From the NCBI GenBank assembly GCA_038503035.1, contig JAVSML010024699.1, positions 248,001-312,000 on the forward strand: DNA of 64,000 bases, in the 5' to 3' direction. A program made the translations under genes and the position numbers. Origin of the DNA: Crocodylus rhombifer. Its lineage: Eukaryota; Chordata; Crocodylia; Crocodylidae. Within the stretch, counting starts at the first letter, position 1; each line of letters opens with the position of its first letter. Positions 24,469 through 35,689 of the stretch are shown here, piece by piece. The notes below the pieces were generated by a model. It was not told where the DNA came from, ran no database searches, and worked only from the letters and a program-made list of their open reading frames with translations.

Positions 24469-25880
24469 AATGGATTAGTGAAGCTGAAGCTATAGCTCCC
24501 TGGTTTTTCTGATCAGTGTCTACAGGTAACCTCTGGAGGTGAGTCATAACTCAAGTTGTTCTCAAGTGATGTTCTCATCTAAAGCTCCCAAAATGATTTA
24601 CAAAAAGGAGTAAGAGTCATTATCTTGATTCTGTAGATGAAGAAATGGGCTAAGTGGTTAAGTGATTTTTCCCAGTGTCTCAGACTTTGTTACCGTCAGA
24701 GTGGAGCACTTGGCTCCTGGATCATTTCTACAAGGACTGGTAGAGAAATGCTGTTTCCCTAGCATGGGTGTTGTTTAGGGAAATTCTGATTAGGGAAAAA
24801 TTCTGTAGCTCTTTTATTAAGTAGATGAAACTTTCAAGCCCTTATAGATTTTGCTGTTAGACGGTGAGTGAAATGGTTTTTATGTGGGAGCAGAAGAAAA
24901 GCCCTCACTTGCCCAATTACCTGTCTCTCTTGAGAAAATTCAAACCTCCTTGCACTGTGCATATTGAGTGGAAATAACAAGGCTAATTGCACACATCTGT
25001 AATAACATTGTGTTAGAGACCGCGGTTTCCTATCACACAAAAATAGCAAAATAAAATCTTGAGGCATATAAAGATGCAATATCTATAAATATAGCCATGT
25101 TAGATGGGGACTCATAAAATTTTATATTGCATGTAGCAGTTAGAGACGGATATGACAGCCAGGAGGACACTGCCATTTATGTGCTATGTTCATAAGAAGA
25201 ATATTGTGTCAAAGGCAGGCTGCTGAAAATGAGGGGGTTGCTGGGATTTCTGTCAAGGTTCTCTCCCTGGTCTGTTTCCTGGATCCTAGAATAGGGCTTT
25301 TAAAAACTTTTATACTTTGCGGGGTTTGTGGGGGGGAGAAGAGGAGGGGTGTCGAGAATGATTTGTGTTACTTTGCTTCTCTGTCAGACTCCTTTTGGTT
25401 TGTGACCTGACTGAACAAGAAATAAGCTATTTGCCTTGAATTGGTAAGAAGGACCCTTTCATTGGCGGGATTACAAATTGATTAAATACTGTTAAAAGTA
25501 TCAGCCTGTTAGTCTTTCAAGTTAGCATGAGGTTGCAAATTGTCATCAACATAGGACTCCTGAACTGTCGGGAATACTAGTGTTACTCTATCTTTTTGGC
25601 TAAGGGCAAACATAGCAGATGATTTTTTTTATTAGTTTGATATCAGATGTATTCTTTATTTGGGACCTACGTGTTTAACAGGTTTTTGGAACAGGAAGGT
25701 GCAATAGGAGCCTTGTTTTGCACATCAGTGTGATGTCGGAGTACTTCTGGGAATTATGAATGTTTCCCTGTTAACAGGATGACCAAAAGTTTTCAATGTG
25801 ATGCAGCGATGAAAACGGCAAATACATTTTTAGGATGCATTGAGTGAGGTGTTTCCAGTACAGACAGAAAAGTATTAATG
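24469..25880. other. Intron 1 sequence, nothing recognised
   Basis: No exon, RNA gene or bounded repeat that I can support. Confidence 0.45.
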
Positions 25881-25888
25881 TTGTAGAA

Positions 25889-26341
25889 GAGTGGTGCTTA
25901 ACCTTTTGTCCCCAAGGGCCAGCTGAGTGTGATAGGGTGGTCCATGGGCCACCAAGATTGGGGTCCAGCACTGTTGTCCCTCCCTGCCTTGGGGCCCATC
26001 ACTGCCTCCTCCTGTCCCTGTGGGCCTGACACTGCCTCCTCCCACTCCTGCATGTCAGTATTGGTCTCCAGAGGCCCAGTGCCACCCCCTCCCACCCCAG
26101 TGTGTTGGGAGTAGGTCCCAGAGGCATAGGCTGCCCTCTCCTAGCCCCTGTGTGCTAGGATTGGGCCCTGGGACCCAACACCACCTTCACCCGGCCTGTA
26201 CACTGGGATTGGGCAGCCAATTGTGCGTGCAGGGCCTGGGGTTCCCATGGGTCTTGAAATTTGGCAGTGGTAGAGCATTGCCACTGCTCTGCTGCCAAAT
26301 TTCTGGACCTGTGGGCTGGATCTGGCCCAGGGGCACCCTTG
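25889..26341. mobile_element. Non-autonomous hAT, 453 bp, GGTGCTTAACC family
   Basis: The left end is GAGTGGTGCTTAACC and the right end, reversed, begins CAAGGGTGCCCCTGG. Flanks ttgtagaa (25881-25888) and ctttagaa (26342-26349) match at six of eight. It is the same family as 56410, 56956 and 21432. Confidence 0.75.
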
Positions 26342-26439
26342 CTTTAGAAGACAGCAGTGAAATCTCTTGTGGAATACTTGGTATAATCCTGGCCATTGTG
26401 TGTTTTGGCCATGTTGAATTTACAATGAAAATAAATTTA

Positions 26440-26700
26440 ATGGAAAAGAGGTGTAGGAAAAGGGATTATCAGGGGACTGAAGAACTGATCTTTCCAGAGG
26501 AGAAAAAAAGTACTAACTTGTTTAGACTAGCAAAGGAAAGGCTGGTGGGGATATGATTTCTGTCTCTAAATACATATGGGTGATAAACAGTAGGGAGGGA
26601 GAAAGCTAATTGAGCGAAGGATGATCTTGGCTCAAGAAAATATATGGACTGTACCGTGAGAGTGAAGCTTAGAAATGCAGGAATATAAACTTGTGTATTA
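26440..26700 (+). mobile_element. Old CR1 3' fragment
   Basis: The segment follows the CR1 ORF2 C-terminal region: a GGAAAGGCTGGTGGGGATATGAT block, then a block resembling GGGAGGGAGAAAGCTA, then GATGATCTTGGCTCAAGAA. It is heavily diverged and has no open frame. The terminal tail is not visible. Confidence 0.55.
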
Positions 26701-27011
26701 GAAGGAAGAAAAACAAAGGGATGGGAGAAAAGATGAGAGAAAATACACGTTGTGTAGGTAGGTATTGGTAGTGTTGCAGGATTGATTTCATAGCCATAGA
26801 GAGTGATTTCATTTGCACTGTGCTTTTGGTCCTTTCTTCACTCTGTTTATTCCTATCACCTCGTTGTAGAAAAGTTGGCATCTTGGGGTGCATTGGACCA
26901 AGTAAGTTCAAAATTACGTGTAAGAGATATTATTTCAAGCTTATTGGGGTTCCTTTTAGGATTGTTTTGTGCAGTTGGCTTTTAACAGGTTTTGTAGGTG
27001 CCCACACCAAC

Positions 27012-27250
27012 TACAATAAAACCTCATTAATTCAATATCAGATAGTTCAGAGTGTTGGATTCCTGGAAGCTATTTTCACTCCCCGCCAGAAGGATAGGTT
27101 TTTGTATGCCTTATCTATACCATACAGATAATTTGAAATACATCTACTTTGAAATTCAAAGCTGTTTTCTGGTTGTTAGGACCAGGAAAAAACCTCATTA
27201 ATTCGAAACATAGGGAATCAGAAAAATACTGACTTTGAAATACTCTAAAT
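27012..27250. mobile_element. Pogo/Tigger-like MITE fragment (tentative)
   Basis: Two copies of an AAACCTCATTAATTC motif occur at 27018-27032 and 27191-27204, resembling the terminus of TcMar-Tigger transposons. They are in direct, not inverted, orientation, so this may be two partial copies and not one element. Confidence 0.4.
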
Positions 27251-27479
27251 GGGTTCAACATAAACATACCGATACTAATTTGCAGGTATCCAAATTGCTA
27301 TGGGTACATGCAGACTTAGTTCATGCTTGTGTAGACCTTATAGTAACTGATAAGAACAAAGTTGAGGGGTTATCCCAGTGACTAATTAAGTAGATTTCAT
27401 GGGATGTAGCACAAGGAGTTCCTAATATAGACCAGCAGCAATGATCTAGGGGCCCTTTTTCTTTTACTTAGATTGATCT

Positions 27480-27760
27480 AAGTGTGGAACTGTCCCACTA
27501 CCATCCCACCAAACCCCTGCAGATTTGGCATCTACAGTCCTGCCAACCCCTTATCCCACCCTGATTATGCATGTAGCTGGGACTTCTGCTTCCATCTCCT
27601 GCCCCTGCAGAATGCCCTGCGTCCTGGCACTTGCAGTCCTGAGCCTTAGCCACTCTGTGTGCTCCCACCCCTTCGGGCACTCCCAGCTTCCAAGGTGACC
27701 AATGGCAGGGAGGTCCCCAGGCCCATTGGGCACTGCCAGAACACACAGACAGTGTTTAGC
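27480..27760. other. GC-rich insert, unclassified
   Basis: A pyrimidine-rich block of about 270 bases embedded in AT-rich intron, with sharp composition edges. It was probably inserted, but I found no inverted ends. Confidence 0.35.
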
Positions 27761-28290
27761 TAAAAGATTTAAATTAGTATTTGCTAGTTTTTAAAGCTTT
27801 AAATGTGGAGCATTGTAGTTGATAACAATGATTAGCAAACACACAGCAATTTATTATCTATTTATTTAAGTATGAAACAAGATTTCTAATTTAGCCAAAC
27901 CCAGGCAGGCTTATTGTGCTATATCTTTCAAATATAAAATAAACCTCTTATCACCAAGGTTGCCTAACATCTAGGTAACTTCTGGTGGCAAGCAGAGAAT
28001 ATGAGGGACACTGAAATTCATTAACCACTTCCTTAGAATAAGATAATAAGCGAATAATTGAAGAAATATGGTATACAACTTTCATGAAAGTTAAACTTAA
28101 TTCACTGATTTTTGGTTATCAAGAGAATGCATTTTCGTGGACTGAGATACCTGTTTAAATAATATATTTTATATGTAAGAATACAGTTCTTATCCAGTTT
28201 ATGAGATGCTGACAGAATATAATAGCAACTAGCTTTTTTTTTTTTTTTTTAAATTAAAGATATGGTGTACTTATATGGGAACCTGGTCTT
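27761..28290. other. Intron 1 sequence with a poly-T tract
   Basis: AT-rich with nothing recognised except a run of about 18 T at 28234-28251. Confidence 0.45.
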
Positions 28291-28294
28291 GCAG

Positions 28295-28328
28295 GGCTTC
28301 TCGGCCTCTTGTGGGCTAAGATCAAGTA
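28295..28328 (+). ncRNA. U2 snRNA-like 5' segment, probable SINEU head
   Basis: The segment reads GCTTCTCGGCCTCTTG, then GGGCTAAGATCAAGTA. Apart from a short insertion this is the conserved 5' end of U2 snRNA (GCUUCUCGGCCUUUUGGCUAAGAUCAAG). The match stops where U2 would reach the branch-site pairing region, so this is not a functional U2 gene. A crocodilian SINE class with U1- or U2-derived heads is known; this fits a decayed member. The body downstream was not identified. Confidence 0.6.
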
Positions 28329-28621
28329 TTATTCTCATTGAAGTCAGTAGGATTGTGCTGGGCTGCAGGCAAACTCAGTGCAGGACTGCAGTCTAAAGAC
28401 CTATCTCTACTTTAAAATTAAAATTCGGCTTAAAGTAGGCTGTAAATTTTGAGTGCAATAGGTATACCAGCAGAAAAACACATGCCAGCATTCTTCAGCG
28501 GGAACAAGGCACCCTTATACCAGATATGAATGTCAACACAAGGGTCCTTGTTGCAGAATAAGAATATCAACACATGTCATTATTCTGCAATAACTGTTTC
28601 TGAGTAGCTGCTATGGAAGTG

Positions 28622-29427
28622 TGCAGTCCTGACCCCGCGCTCACCGGCAGGTAACGAGCTGGTGCAGAGTGCAGGGAAAAGCGGCCCCTCCGCTGCCCTG
28701 TGGCCAGTGTTTCCTGCTGCAGCCACTCACAGCCTATGCAGGGCTGTCCTGAGCAGGCTCAGGCGGCCCCACACAGGCTGTGAGTGGCTGCAGTGCGGGG
28801 CACTGGCCATGGGGCAGGGGAGGGGCCATTTCTCCCCCTGCACTCCGCACTAGCTTCTAACCCATCCCTGCTGCCAGCCTGCACCCCACAGGCTCGCCTG
28901 TTGGGGCTGTGGCGCAGAAGCTGCAGCCCCCCCACTTGCCATGCTAGGCAGTGTTTGCCACCGCCACCTCTGGGCTGCCCAGCATGCAAGCTCCGGGTGG
29001 GCAGCAGCAGCAAACAGTGCCCGGTGCGGCAAGTGTGTTGGGGGGTGGGGGCGCAACTGCTTGTGCCATGGTGCAGCCCCAGCAGGCAAGCCCAGAGCTG
29101 CGCAGGGCCCAGGCTGGCAGTGGGGGAGGGGCTGCTTTCCCCCAGGGTCCTCTCCTGCCCTCCCCCTCACCCCCCTTATCTGAGTTTCTGGTGCTGGGGC
29201 AGCCACATGGTCTCAGGTTGCTGGCGGGGCGGGCGTAGGTGGGCACTGCTGTTGCGGGAGCCCGCTGGGTTTCCCCTGGATCCTACTGCCCTTGGTTCCT
29301 GTCATTTTTGACAGAAACCAAGGACAGATCAATATTAATTTTCTAAATTTTTTAGGGGCCCCACGGGCTGAATATAATGGCCTTGTGGGCCAGATCCGGC
29401 GCATGGGCCGTAGTTTGCCCACTTCTG
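28622..29427 (+). mobile_element. GC-rich hAT family, copy B, left-truncated
   Basis: It begins abruptly inside the family (CAGTCCTGACCCCGCG), lacking the left terminus seen at 40439. The right end is complete: reversed it reads CAGAAGTGGGCAAACTACGG. The right flank is acatagac. It keeps the subterminal hairpin at 29289-29323 and one roughly 80-base inverted unit at about 28720-28800. Confidence 0.8.
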
Positions 29428-29782
29428 ACATAGACGATATTCCAGAAGACAACACCATGGAAACAAAACGTCTCAGAAAAGATGGCAGTAACGTTCCCGT
29501 GTGTACTATATAAGGGAATGTGGCAGTATGAGGCATGACAGAATTAGAAAATGGCACTCCCAAATCTGTGAATTTACTTTTCCATATGCAGGCAAAACTT
29601 AGATATGCAACAGTGGTTTCTGTTTGGTCCAACAAATATCTGTGTTATGGGTTATAGTATTATTGGCTTTTACTTTTAAAATAGTTTTGTACTGTGCAGA
29701 TTCATTTAGTATGTTTTGTAATTCTCTTAAGGAGAAATTTAAAAGGGAATAGAATCTTTGGGAGAAAATACAGTGAGTAGTA

Positions 29783-29815
29783 ATCGCTTCTCGGCCTCTT
29801 GAAGGCTTGGATCGA
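29783..29815 (+). ncRNA. Second U2 snRNA-like 5' segment
   Basis: Reads ATCGCTTCTCGGCCTCTTG, then GGCTTGGATCGAAA, matching U2 from its first base. It shares two features with the segment at 28295: C in place of T within the TTTTG run, and extra bases before GGCT. Shared derived changes suggest both came from one SINE lineage, not from two independent U2 pseudogenes. Confidence 0.55.
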
Positions 29816-31357
29816 AAACATTTAACTTCCAGCTTAACCCAGCTGGCCTATAAAAGTAGTCCAGAGTGGTCTGGTTTGGTTGAAGTAAGCCACTGCTTAT
29901 ACCAAGCATCTATGATTTTCTGTAAGGTGCAAATCTACCCTAACTTATGCATTTTTAAAGTCTTGTGTGGTAAGCAAGAGACGTTTAAACATGGTCTCTT
30001 TAATCATTTGGAAAACAACTAGGTTAGTCTTATGTGTTGTAGTATTAAAACAACATAGGGCAAAATCATAATGTGTAACAACTATATGAACAATTAATAG
30101 ATGAGTGGGGTGAGGGGAGGGTTGTTAAATTTGTGTTCTGAGATACTTGCAGTTATAACGTTTTTTTTAAAAAGGAAAACAAATGAGTAAAAATGCTAAA
30201 ACCTTTCATTATATCCAGGTAAGTGTCTAACACCAGGTATCATTCTGAGAGTTCCATCAATACAGAATATGTTGTTTGTGATAGTTTGATGCATCAAAGA
30301 TAGTGATTTGTACTTTATTGTTCAAAGGCAAGTGGGGAGTATACTGTCTCCATGTATCTACGCCTGGCTTTCACATCTGCATGCTAGGAACTCCCATTGA
30401 TTTCACCAAAGAGTTTTGATTAGCTGTACCTTAAGTATGTACAACTATGCATACAGTGATGTAAATTTATTCTGTTTTAATCATGTAGTCATGGAAATCA
30501 CACACACAAGAGTTTAAACATGCGTTTGGGCTTTCTTTGGACTCTAGCACCAGGGTTGAGCTACATTGTCATGCCTCTGTTCCATCCCGACTCCCAGGAT
30601 TATTTGAATTATGAGGTCTTTATAGAGGTGAAATAAAGCATATAGAAGAATACATACAAATAAGCTTCCCAGACCTACAGCTAGGTTAATTTGTTTTGCT
30701 TCTCATCTCTATTTCCATTTCCTCCCATCTCTATTTATCTGGTTTATGTCCTCTCAGTTTTTTGTTAAATGTAGCATGAACTGTAGGCAGTAAACTTCAA
30801 ATAGGTACTTTCCATGGTGTCCCTGCCAGTATAGAAATGATAATGCCAGTTTTAGTAAATTGTGATCTCATGTGGGTTAAGCAAGCTTTGCTGCAATAAC
30901 TGGATGTATTTATCCCTATTTGCAGTGGTGGCACTATCTTCAATACCAATTGAAAGAGAGGGAGAGAAGGCTGCTTTGTTTTAAGTTTGATGTCAAATAC
31001 TTCTTCCTGTATCAAGTTTTGTTTCTTCTCCTTTGTCTTACTGCCGCTCCCTCCCCACCTCAACTTTTGTCATTTCTGTACAAGCTTCTTTATCCTGAGC
31101 TGCCTACTTCCTATTTTTTATGCTTCATGTGCAATTTCTGCGCCTCACAAAAATTAGAGTGAAGTGACTGGGGAAAGGAAGAAAGGTAATGAAAGAATGG
31201 GGGATAAAAGCAGCAAATAAAATGTCCCACTTAAGGGTAAATGTTATTTTTAATTATTTACTTTAGTCACACAAAATTGTCATGTTCTGTAAGCTAGCAG
31301 TGTCTACTGAATCAAGCTAAATAAGGATCTCAGTCATAAATTGGGCTAATTTGCTGT
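29816..31357. other. Intron 1 sequence, nothing recognised
   Basis: No supported exon, RNA or bounded repeat. The last eight bases before 31366 are cttctcag, discussed with the hAT copies here. Confidence 0.45.
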
Positions 31358-31451
31358 CTTCTCAGCAGGGATCCTGTTTTTTTCTGATTTAAAAAAACCC
31401 CCAATTTTTGGATTAAAAAAGGTAATCCAAAATCCACATTTCCTTTGATTA

Positions 31452-33014
31452 CGTGGACGTGTTCAAGTCCGCTGGTCCGGATGATCTTCACCCTAGGGTT
31501 CTACAGGAACTGGCCGACGTCATTGCGGGACCCCTGGCGCGGCTCTATGAGCACTCGTGGTGCTCTGGCGAGGTGCCGGAGGACTGGAAGAGGGCCAATG
31601 TGGTCCCTATCTTCAAAAAGGGAAAAAAAGAGGACCCGGGAAATTACAGGCCAGTTAGTTTTACCTCAATCCCGGGTAAGCTCTTTGAAAAAATTGTCCT
31701 GGCACACATCCAGGAGGGCCTTGCCGGGGAATGCATGCTCAGGGGCAACCAACATGGGTTCATCAGTGGCAGGTCTTGTCAGACCAACCTGGTGGCCTTT
31801 TACGATCAGGTCACCAAATCATTAGACGCAGGGGTTGCTGTGGATGTAGTCTTTTTGGACTTCCGGAAGGCTTTCGACACTGTCTCTCACCCTGTCCTCA
31901 TCAAAAAGCTGGGAGACTGTGGTGTCGATGCCCACACGGTCAAATGGGTCGCCAACTGGTTGGAGGGCCGCACCCAGAGGGTGGTAGTGGATGGGTTCTT
32001 CTCGACCTGGAAGGACGTGGGCAGTGGGGTTCCGCAGGGCTCGGTCCTTGGGCCCGCACTGTTCAACATCTTCATCAGCGACTTGGATGAGGGGGTAGAA
32101 AGCACCCTGTTCAAGTTTGCTGATGACACTAAGATGTGGGGGAATGTGGGTGCACTAGAAGGGTGCAATAGGCTACAAGCTGACCTTGACAGGTTGCAAC
32201 GGTGGGCGGATGAGAATAGGATGGGGTTTAACACTGATAAGTGCAAGGTGTTGCACATGGGGAGGAAGAACCGGCACCACACTTACAGGTTGGGGAACTC
32301 CCCTCTTGCCAGCACGGAGACGGAAAAGGATCTTGGAGTCGTCATTGACTCCACGATGAACATGGGCCGGCAGTGCGGGGAGGCAGTCAAGAAGGCCAAC
32401 TGTACCCTGTCATGCATCCACAGATGCATCTCGAGCAGGTCCAGGGAGGTGATCCTCCCCCTCTATGCGGCACTGGTCAGGCCGCAGCTGGAGTACTGCG
32501 TCCAGTTCTGGGCGCCACACTTCAAGAGGGACGTGGACGATATGGAAAGAGTTCAGAGGAGGGCCACTCGTATGATCAGGGGTCAGCAGGGCAGGCCTTA
32601 TGAGGAGAGGCTAAGGGACCTGAACCTGTTTAGCCTCCACAAGAGAAGGTTAAGGGGGGACCTTGTGGCCTGCTACAAACTGGTCAGGGGGGATCAGCAG
32701 GTATTGGGGGAGTCCCTGTTCCCCCGTGCGCTGCCAGGAGTGACCAGGAATAACGGTCATAAGCTGGCAGAGGGTAAATTTAGATTAGATATTAGGAGGC
32801 GCTACTTCACAGTCAGGGCGGCTAGGGCCTGGAACCAGCTTCCAGGGGAAGTGGTGCAGGCTCCTAGCCTGGGGATTTTTAAAAGGAAGTTAGATGAGCA
32901 CCTTGCCGGGGTCATCTGACCCCGGTGCTCTTTCCTGCTCAGGCAGGGGGTCGGACTAGATGATCTACCTAGGTCCCTTCCGACTCTAGCTACTATGAAA
33001 CTATGAAACTATGA
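31452..33014 (+). mobile_element. 5'-truncated CR1 retrotransposon with open RT frame
   Basis: The element covers the reverse-transcriptase half of CR1 ORF2, a short 3' UTR with the conserved CGGACTAGATGATCTACC block, and ends in an (ACTATGAA)n-type tail at about 32989-33014. It lacks the endonuclease, as expected from incomplete reverse transcription. The insertion point is precise: removing it rejoins a sequence colinear with other copies of the interrupted hAT. Confidence 0.9.
31453..32919 (+). CDS. CR1 reverse transcriptase, N-terminally truncated ORF2
   Basis: A 488-codon uninterrupted frame starting at a GTG inside the element; no true start remains because the 5' half of ORF2 is missing. 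Counting from that GTG, NYRPVS is at 64-69, motif A FLDFRKAFDTV at 134-144, GVPQGSVLGP at 192-201 and the catalytic FADD box at 222-225. The C-terminus carries the CR1 ERVQRRATRMIRGQQG and [17 protein letters not shown] blocks and the normal stop. All visible catalytic aspartates are intact, so the copy is young. Without endonuclease, ORF1 or promoter it cannot mobilise itself. This is a retrotransposon remnant, not a host gene. Confidence 0.9.
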   Translation: MDVFKSAGPDDLHPRVLQELADVIAGPLARLYEHSWCSGEVPEDWKRANVVPIFKKGKKEDPGNYRPVSFTSIPGKLFEKIVLAHIQEGLAGECMLRGNQHGFISGRSCQTNLVAFYDQVTKSLDAGVAVDVVFLDFRKAFDTVSHPVLIKKLGDCGVDAHTVKWVANWLEGRTQRVVVDGFFSTWKDVGSGVPQGSVLGPALFNIFISDLDEGVESTLFKFADDTKMWGNVGALEGCNRLQADLDRLQRWADENRMGFNTDKCKVLHMGRKNRHHTYRLGNSPLASTETEKDLGVVIDSTMNMGRQCGEAVKKANCTLSCIHRCISSRSREVILPLYAALVRPQLEYCVQFWAPHFKRDVDDMERVQRRATRMIRGQQGRPYEERLRDLNLFSLHKRRLRGDLVACYKLVRGDQQVLGESLFPRALPGVTRNNGHKLAEGKFRLDIRRRYFTVRAARAWNQLPGEVVQAPSLGIFKRKLDEHLAGVI

Positions 33015-33108
33015 AAATGAAACACCACTAATAGATGTATCTGTTATATCTGGTACTGTCACCTGCCTGTATACATGTATTTCATGAACCACTTCATTGA
33101 ATTCTCAG

Positions 33109-33238
33109 CAGGGATCCTGATATATCTATTAGTGGTGTTTCATTTTAATCATGGAAAAATGGGGATTTGGGGTTATTTTTTTATCTGAAAATTGGGGTGT
33201 TTGTTTTGTTTTTTTATCAGAGAAATGCAGGATCCCTG
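33109..33238 (+). mobile_element. 130-bp hAT MITE with perfect 8-bp target duplication
   Basis: Ends are CAGGGATCCTG and, on the right, CAGGATCCCTG. Perfect flanks attctcag lie at 33101-33108 and 33239-33246. Same family as 1446 and 31366, but inverted relative to the latter. Non-coding. Confidence 0.9.
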
Positions 33239-33246
33239 ATTCTCAG

Positions 33247-35279
33247 TTCAAATCAGCCATTTGTTGCTAGCACTAGGAATAGGGTGGAAAGCACTGTGGG
33301 TTTTGGGAGTTGTGCATGTGCTTAATTGATTTCACAGAGACTCCTATCAAGTGTGCATCTGAGTTGTTGCAGGTTCTAGGCATAAATTAAGCATTTGAAT
33401 GGTTAACATGGCTCCTAATATGGTGGCTTGTATGTATATAATCATTTAAGGCACAGATTCTGTTTTCTAGTGTGTCATTGTCTGTGCGCAATATTTTGGA
33501 TTAGATTATGTTTACCTTTCTGTTAATCATAGCTACCTGAAGATTTAAAGTGTCTTTGATTAAGTTGTAAATTCTGGAGAAATGTGTTACTGATTGATTG
33601 ATGTATAACTTCCAAAACAAGATCTATTGGGAGTATTCCTTTGTTAATAAATGTACCTAGGAGATGGTTGTGCTTTTGAATTCTGTTAATACTTGCTTTA
33701 TTAACAATTTTGTATGTAGAAATGTTGCTCTTCTAGTATCCACAATGCTTATTTATTGTGGTGTGATTTCAAATATACAGTGATTTCAAAAATACATTTT
33801 GATTTGGAATGATTTGTGTAATCTTTGCTTTTCTATCAGTTAAGATAACATGATTTTAAAAAATCCATGACAGGTGTGACTTGTTAATATGTGTGATGTC
33901 AGCTGGTTTAATCCAAAGTGGATTCAGCTTTTCCACATCCGTTTCCCACTCATGGAAGGATGCATTAGCTCCTCTGAAGCCTGATCTAAATGAGAAGAAA
34001 CCATTTCTGGTGCAAGTTAAGTCAGTAACTGCAGAAGAAAACAATAATAAAATATTGCCAAGCTTGAGGCTTACTGTAACATGACATCTGCACATATTTG
34101 AAGAGCGTTTCATAAAGACTTCTGAGTTATAGTGGCTAAAATTCATGTAACCCAACCTGTGTAATGAAGACTTAAATTTTATATACTGTAACTTAAATCC
34201 TTTCCTTCTGGTAGCATTTTTTTAAAAATTGTGAATGATTGTTTGAAAGCTACCCTTTTTTTTTGGATGGTAAATAAAAGGAAAATTCCTTTAAAAGTAT
34301 AACTTGTAACTGCTTTGTCAACAGTATCTCACTAGACGCATGAAATGATTACTGACAAAATCCACATAGCTTCTTGGATTTCTGGTTTCCAAAGTGTGTA
34401 TTTTTGTAGTATAAAAAGGTTTAAAAATGCATCTCGATTTAATGAAAATTTTCTCCAGTCCACATTGCAGATTCTCACAGTGTATGAAATGAATACAGAA
34501 CTCCCATTCATATCATCAGAATTCTGTATGTAGAATGAATCGGGGAGCGCAATAAAGATCCCCAATGTGACTTGAAGAGATTTTTGTCTTCTGGATTGGT
34601 TCTTGGCATACAGTAAAAAGCTAGGCAATTTCTTGATATATAGGTTATATGTTTCTTTCTTAGTCTTTTGTGGGTACACTGGTTCACTAATGCCTATGTT
34701 ACAGCTTTTCTTGAAACACTGTAAATGGGTCCACGATCATTCTTGTAACTGTGCACTTAGGACAAGATTTTCAAAACCCGCTGCAGATTTAGCCACATAT
34801 CCGCTATTAAGTTCAAGGAAGTTATATGGCTAGAGTTCCTATGGGTTTTGAAAACTCAACCAAGTGATTCATGAAACGCATTTGTTAATTAATTCATTAA
34901 GGAATCATAAATGTCAACACAGACAGTATTTGCTTCTGATCATACTAGATAAGAAATCAATGTCTGGGCATCTAACTGGATATCAATAAGTATAACTGTC
35001 ACCTCAGGGTAGCGACTAGCAAGTAGTAGCAAATTTCCTTAAAGGTGGCTTTCTTCACACATTTCCACAATAATCACAGTAACCTTTTGGGTTGGATGTA
35101 AGATCAATATTGCTTCACTAAAATATGTTGAAGATAAACACTGAAAATGGATTAACAACTTCACAAAGTGCCATACTAATCTGAATACTTAAGTGGCCCT
35201 CAGCAAGTTAGTATCCAAACACTTATTAATCCCAGTAGTTCAAGCAGAGTCCTAAAAGTAGCAAGTACTTAATGTACAG
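33247..35279. other. Intron 1 sequence, nothing recognised
   Basis: AT-rich with no supported exon or bounded repeat. Confidence 0.45.
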
Positions 35280-35300
35280 CAGGGGTGCCAAACTCAAATA
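35280..35300 (+). mobile_element. Solo hAT left terminus
   Basis: The sequence CAGGGGTGCCAAACTCAAAT matches the left ends at 17854 and 23817, but no matching right end is visible. The left flank atgtacag has TA at positions 4-5, as the other family members do. Probably a truncated insertion. Confidence 0.45.
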
Positions 35301-35549
35301 ATATTCAGATGTTGGAATAGAGAATACATTTTGCATGGATAATACCAAGTTGGGAGGGTTACAAGCACTTCACAGGATTTTATTAGAATTCAAAATGATG
35401 ATCTTAAACCAAAGAAATGTTTGTAATGAAGCTGAAATTCAGTAAAGAAAGTGAAAAGTACTACACTTAAGAAATCAAATTTACCAGCATCACTGTTGCC
35501 AACTCTCATGAGTTTTGGTGGTGGTCTTGAAGACCACCAAAAATCAAGA

Positions 35550-35550
<1 letters not shown>

Positions 35551-35605
<55 letters not shown>

Positions 35606-35615
35606 NNNNNNNNNN

Positions 35616-35662
<47 letters not shown>
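35551..35662. repeat. (TG)n microsatellite interrupted by a 10-base gap
   Basis: An almost pure TG run with ten undetermined bases at 35606-35615, followed by an A-rich tract (35663-35680). The gap marks a length that could not be assembled, so the true array is probably longer. Just upstream, 35514-35545 is a short perfect-stem palindrome built on GGTGGTCTTGAAGACCACC. Confidence 0.95.
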
Positions 35663-35668
<6 letters not shown>

Positions 35669-35689
35669 AAAAAAAAAAAAGAGCTATGT

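Larger units (their letters stand above)
31366..33100 (-). mobile_element. hAT copy (CAGGGATCC family) split by a CR1
   Basis: The left end is CAGGGATCCTGTTTTTTTC. The 86 bases up to 31451, joined with 33014-33050, are colinear with the reversed element at 33109-33238, so the CR1 at 31452-33014 sits inside. The left flank is cttctcag (31358-31365). The right terminus is decayed or lost, and the right boundary is placed at the attctcag copy at 33101 by inference. Confidence 0.6.

Noticed and set aside
28295..28345. Functional U2 snRNA gene
   Set aside because: Only the first 30 or so bases match; the branch-site region, Sm site and 3' stem-loops are absent.
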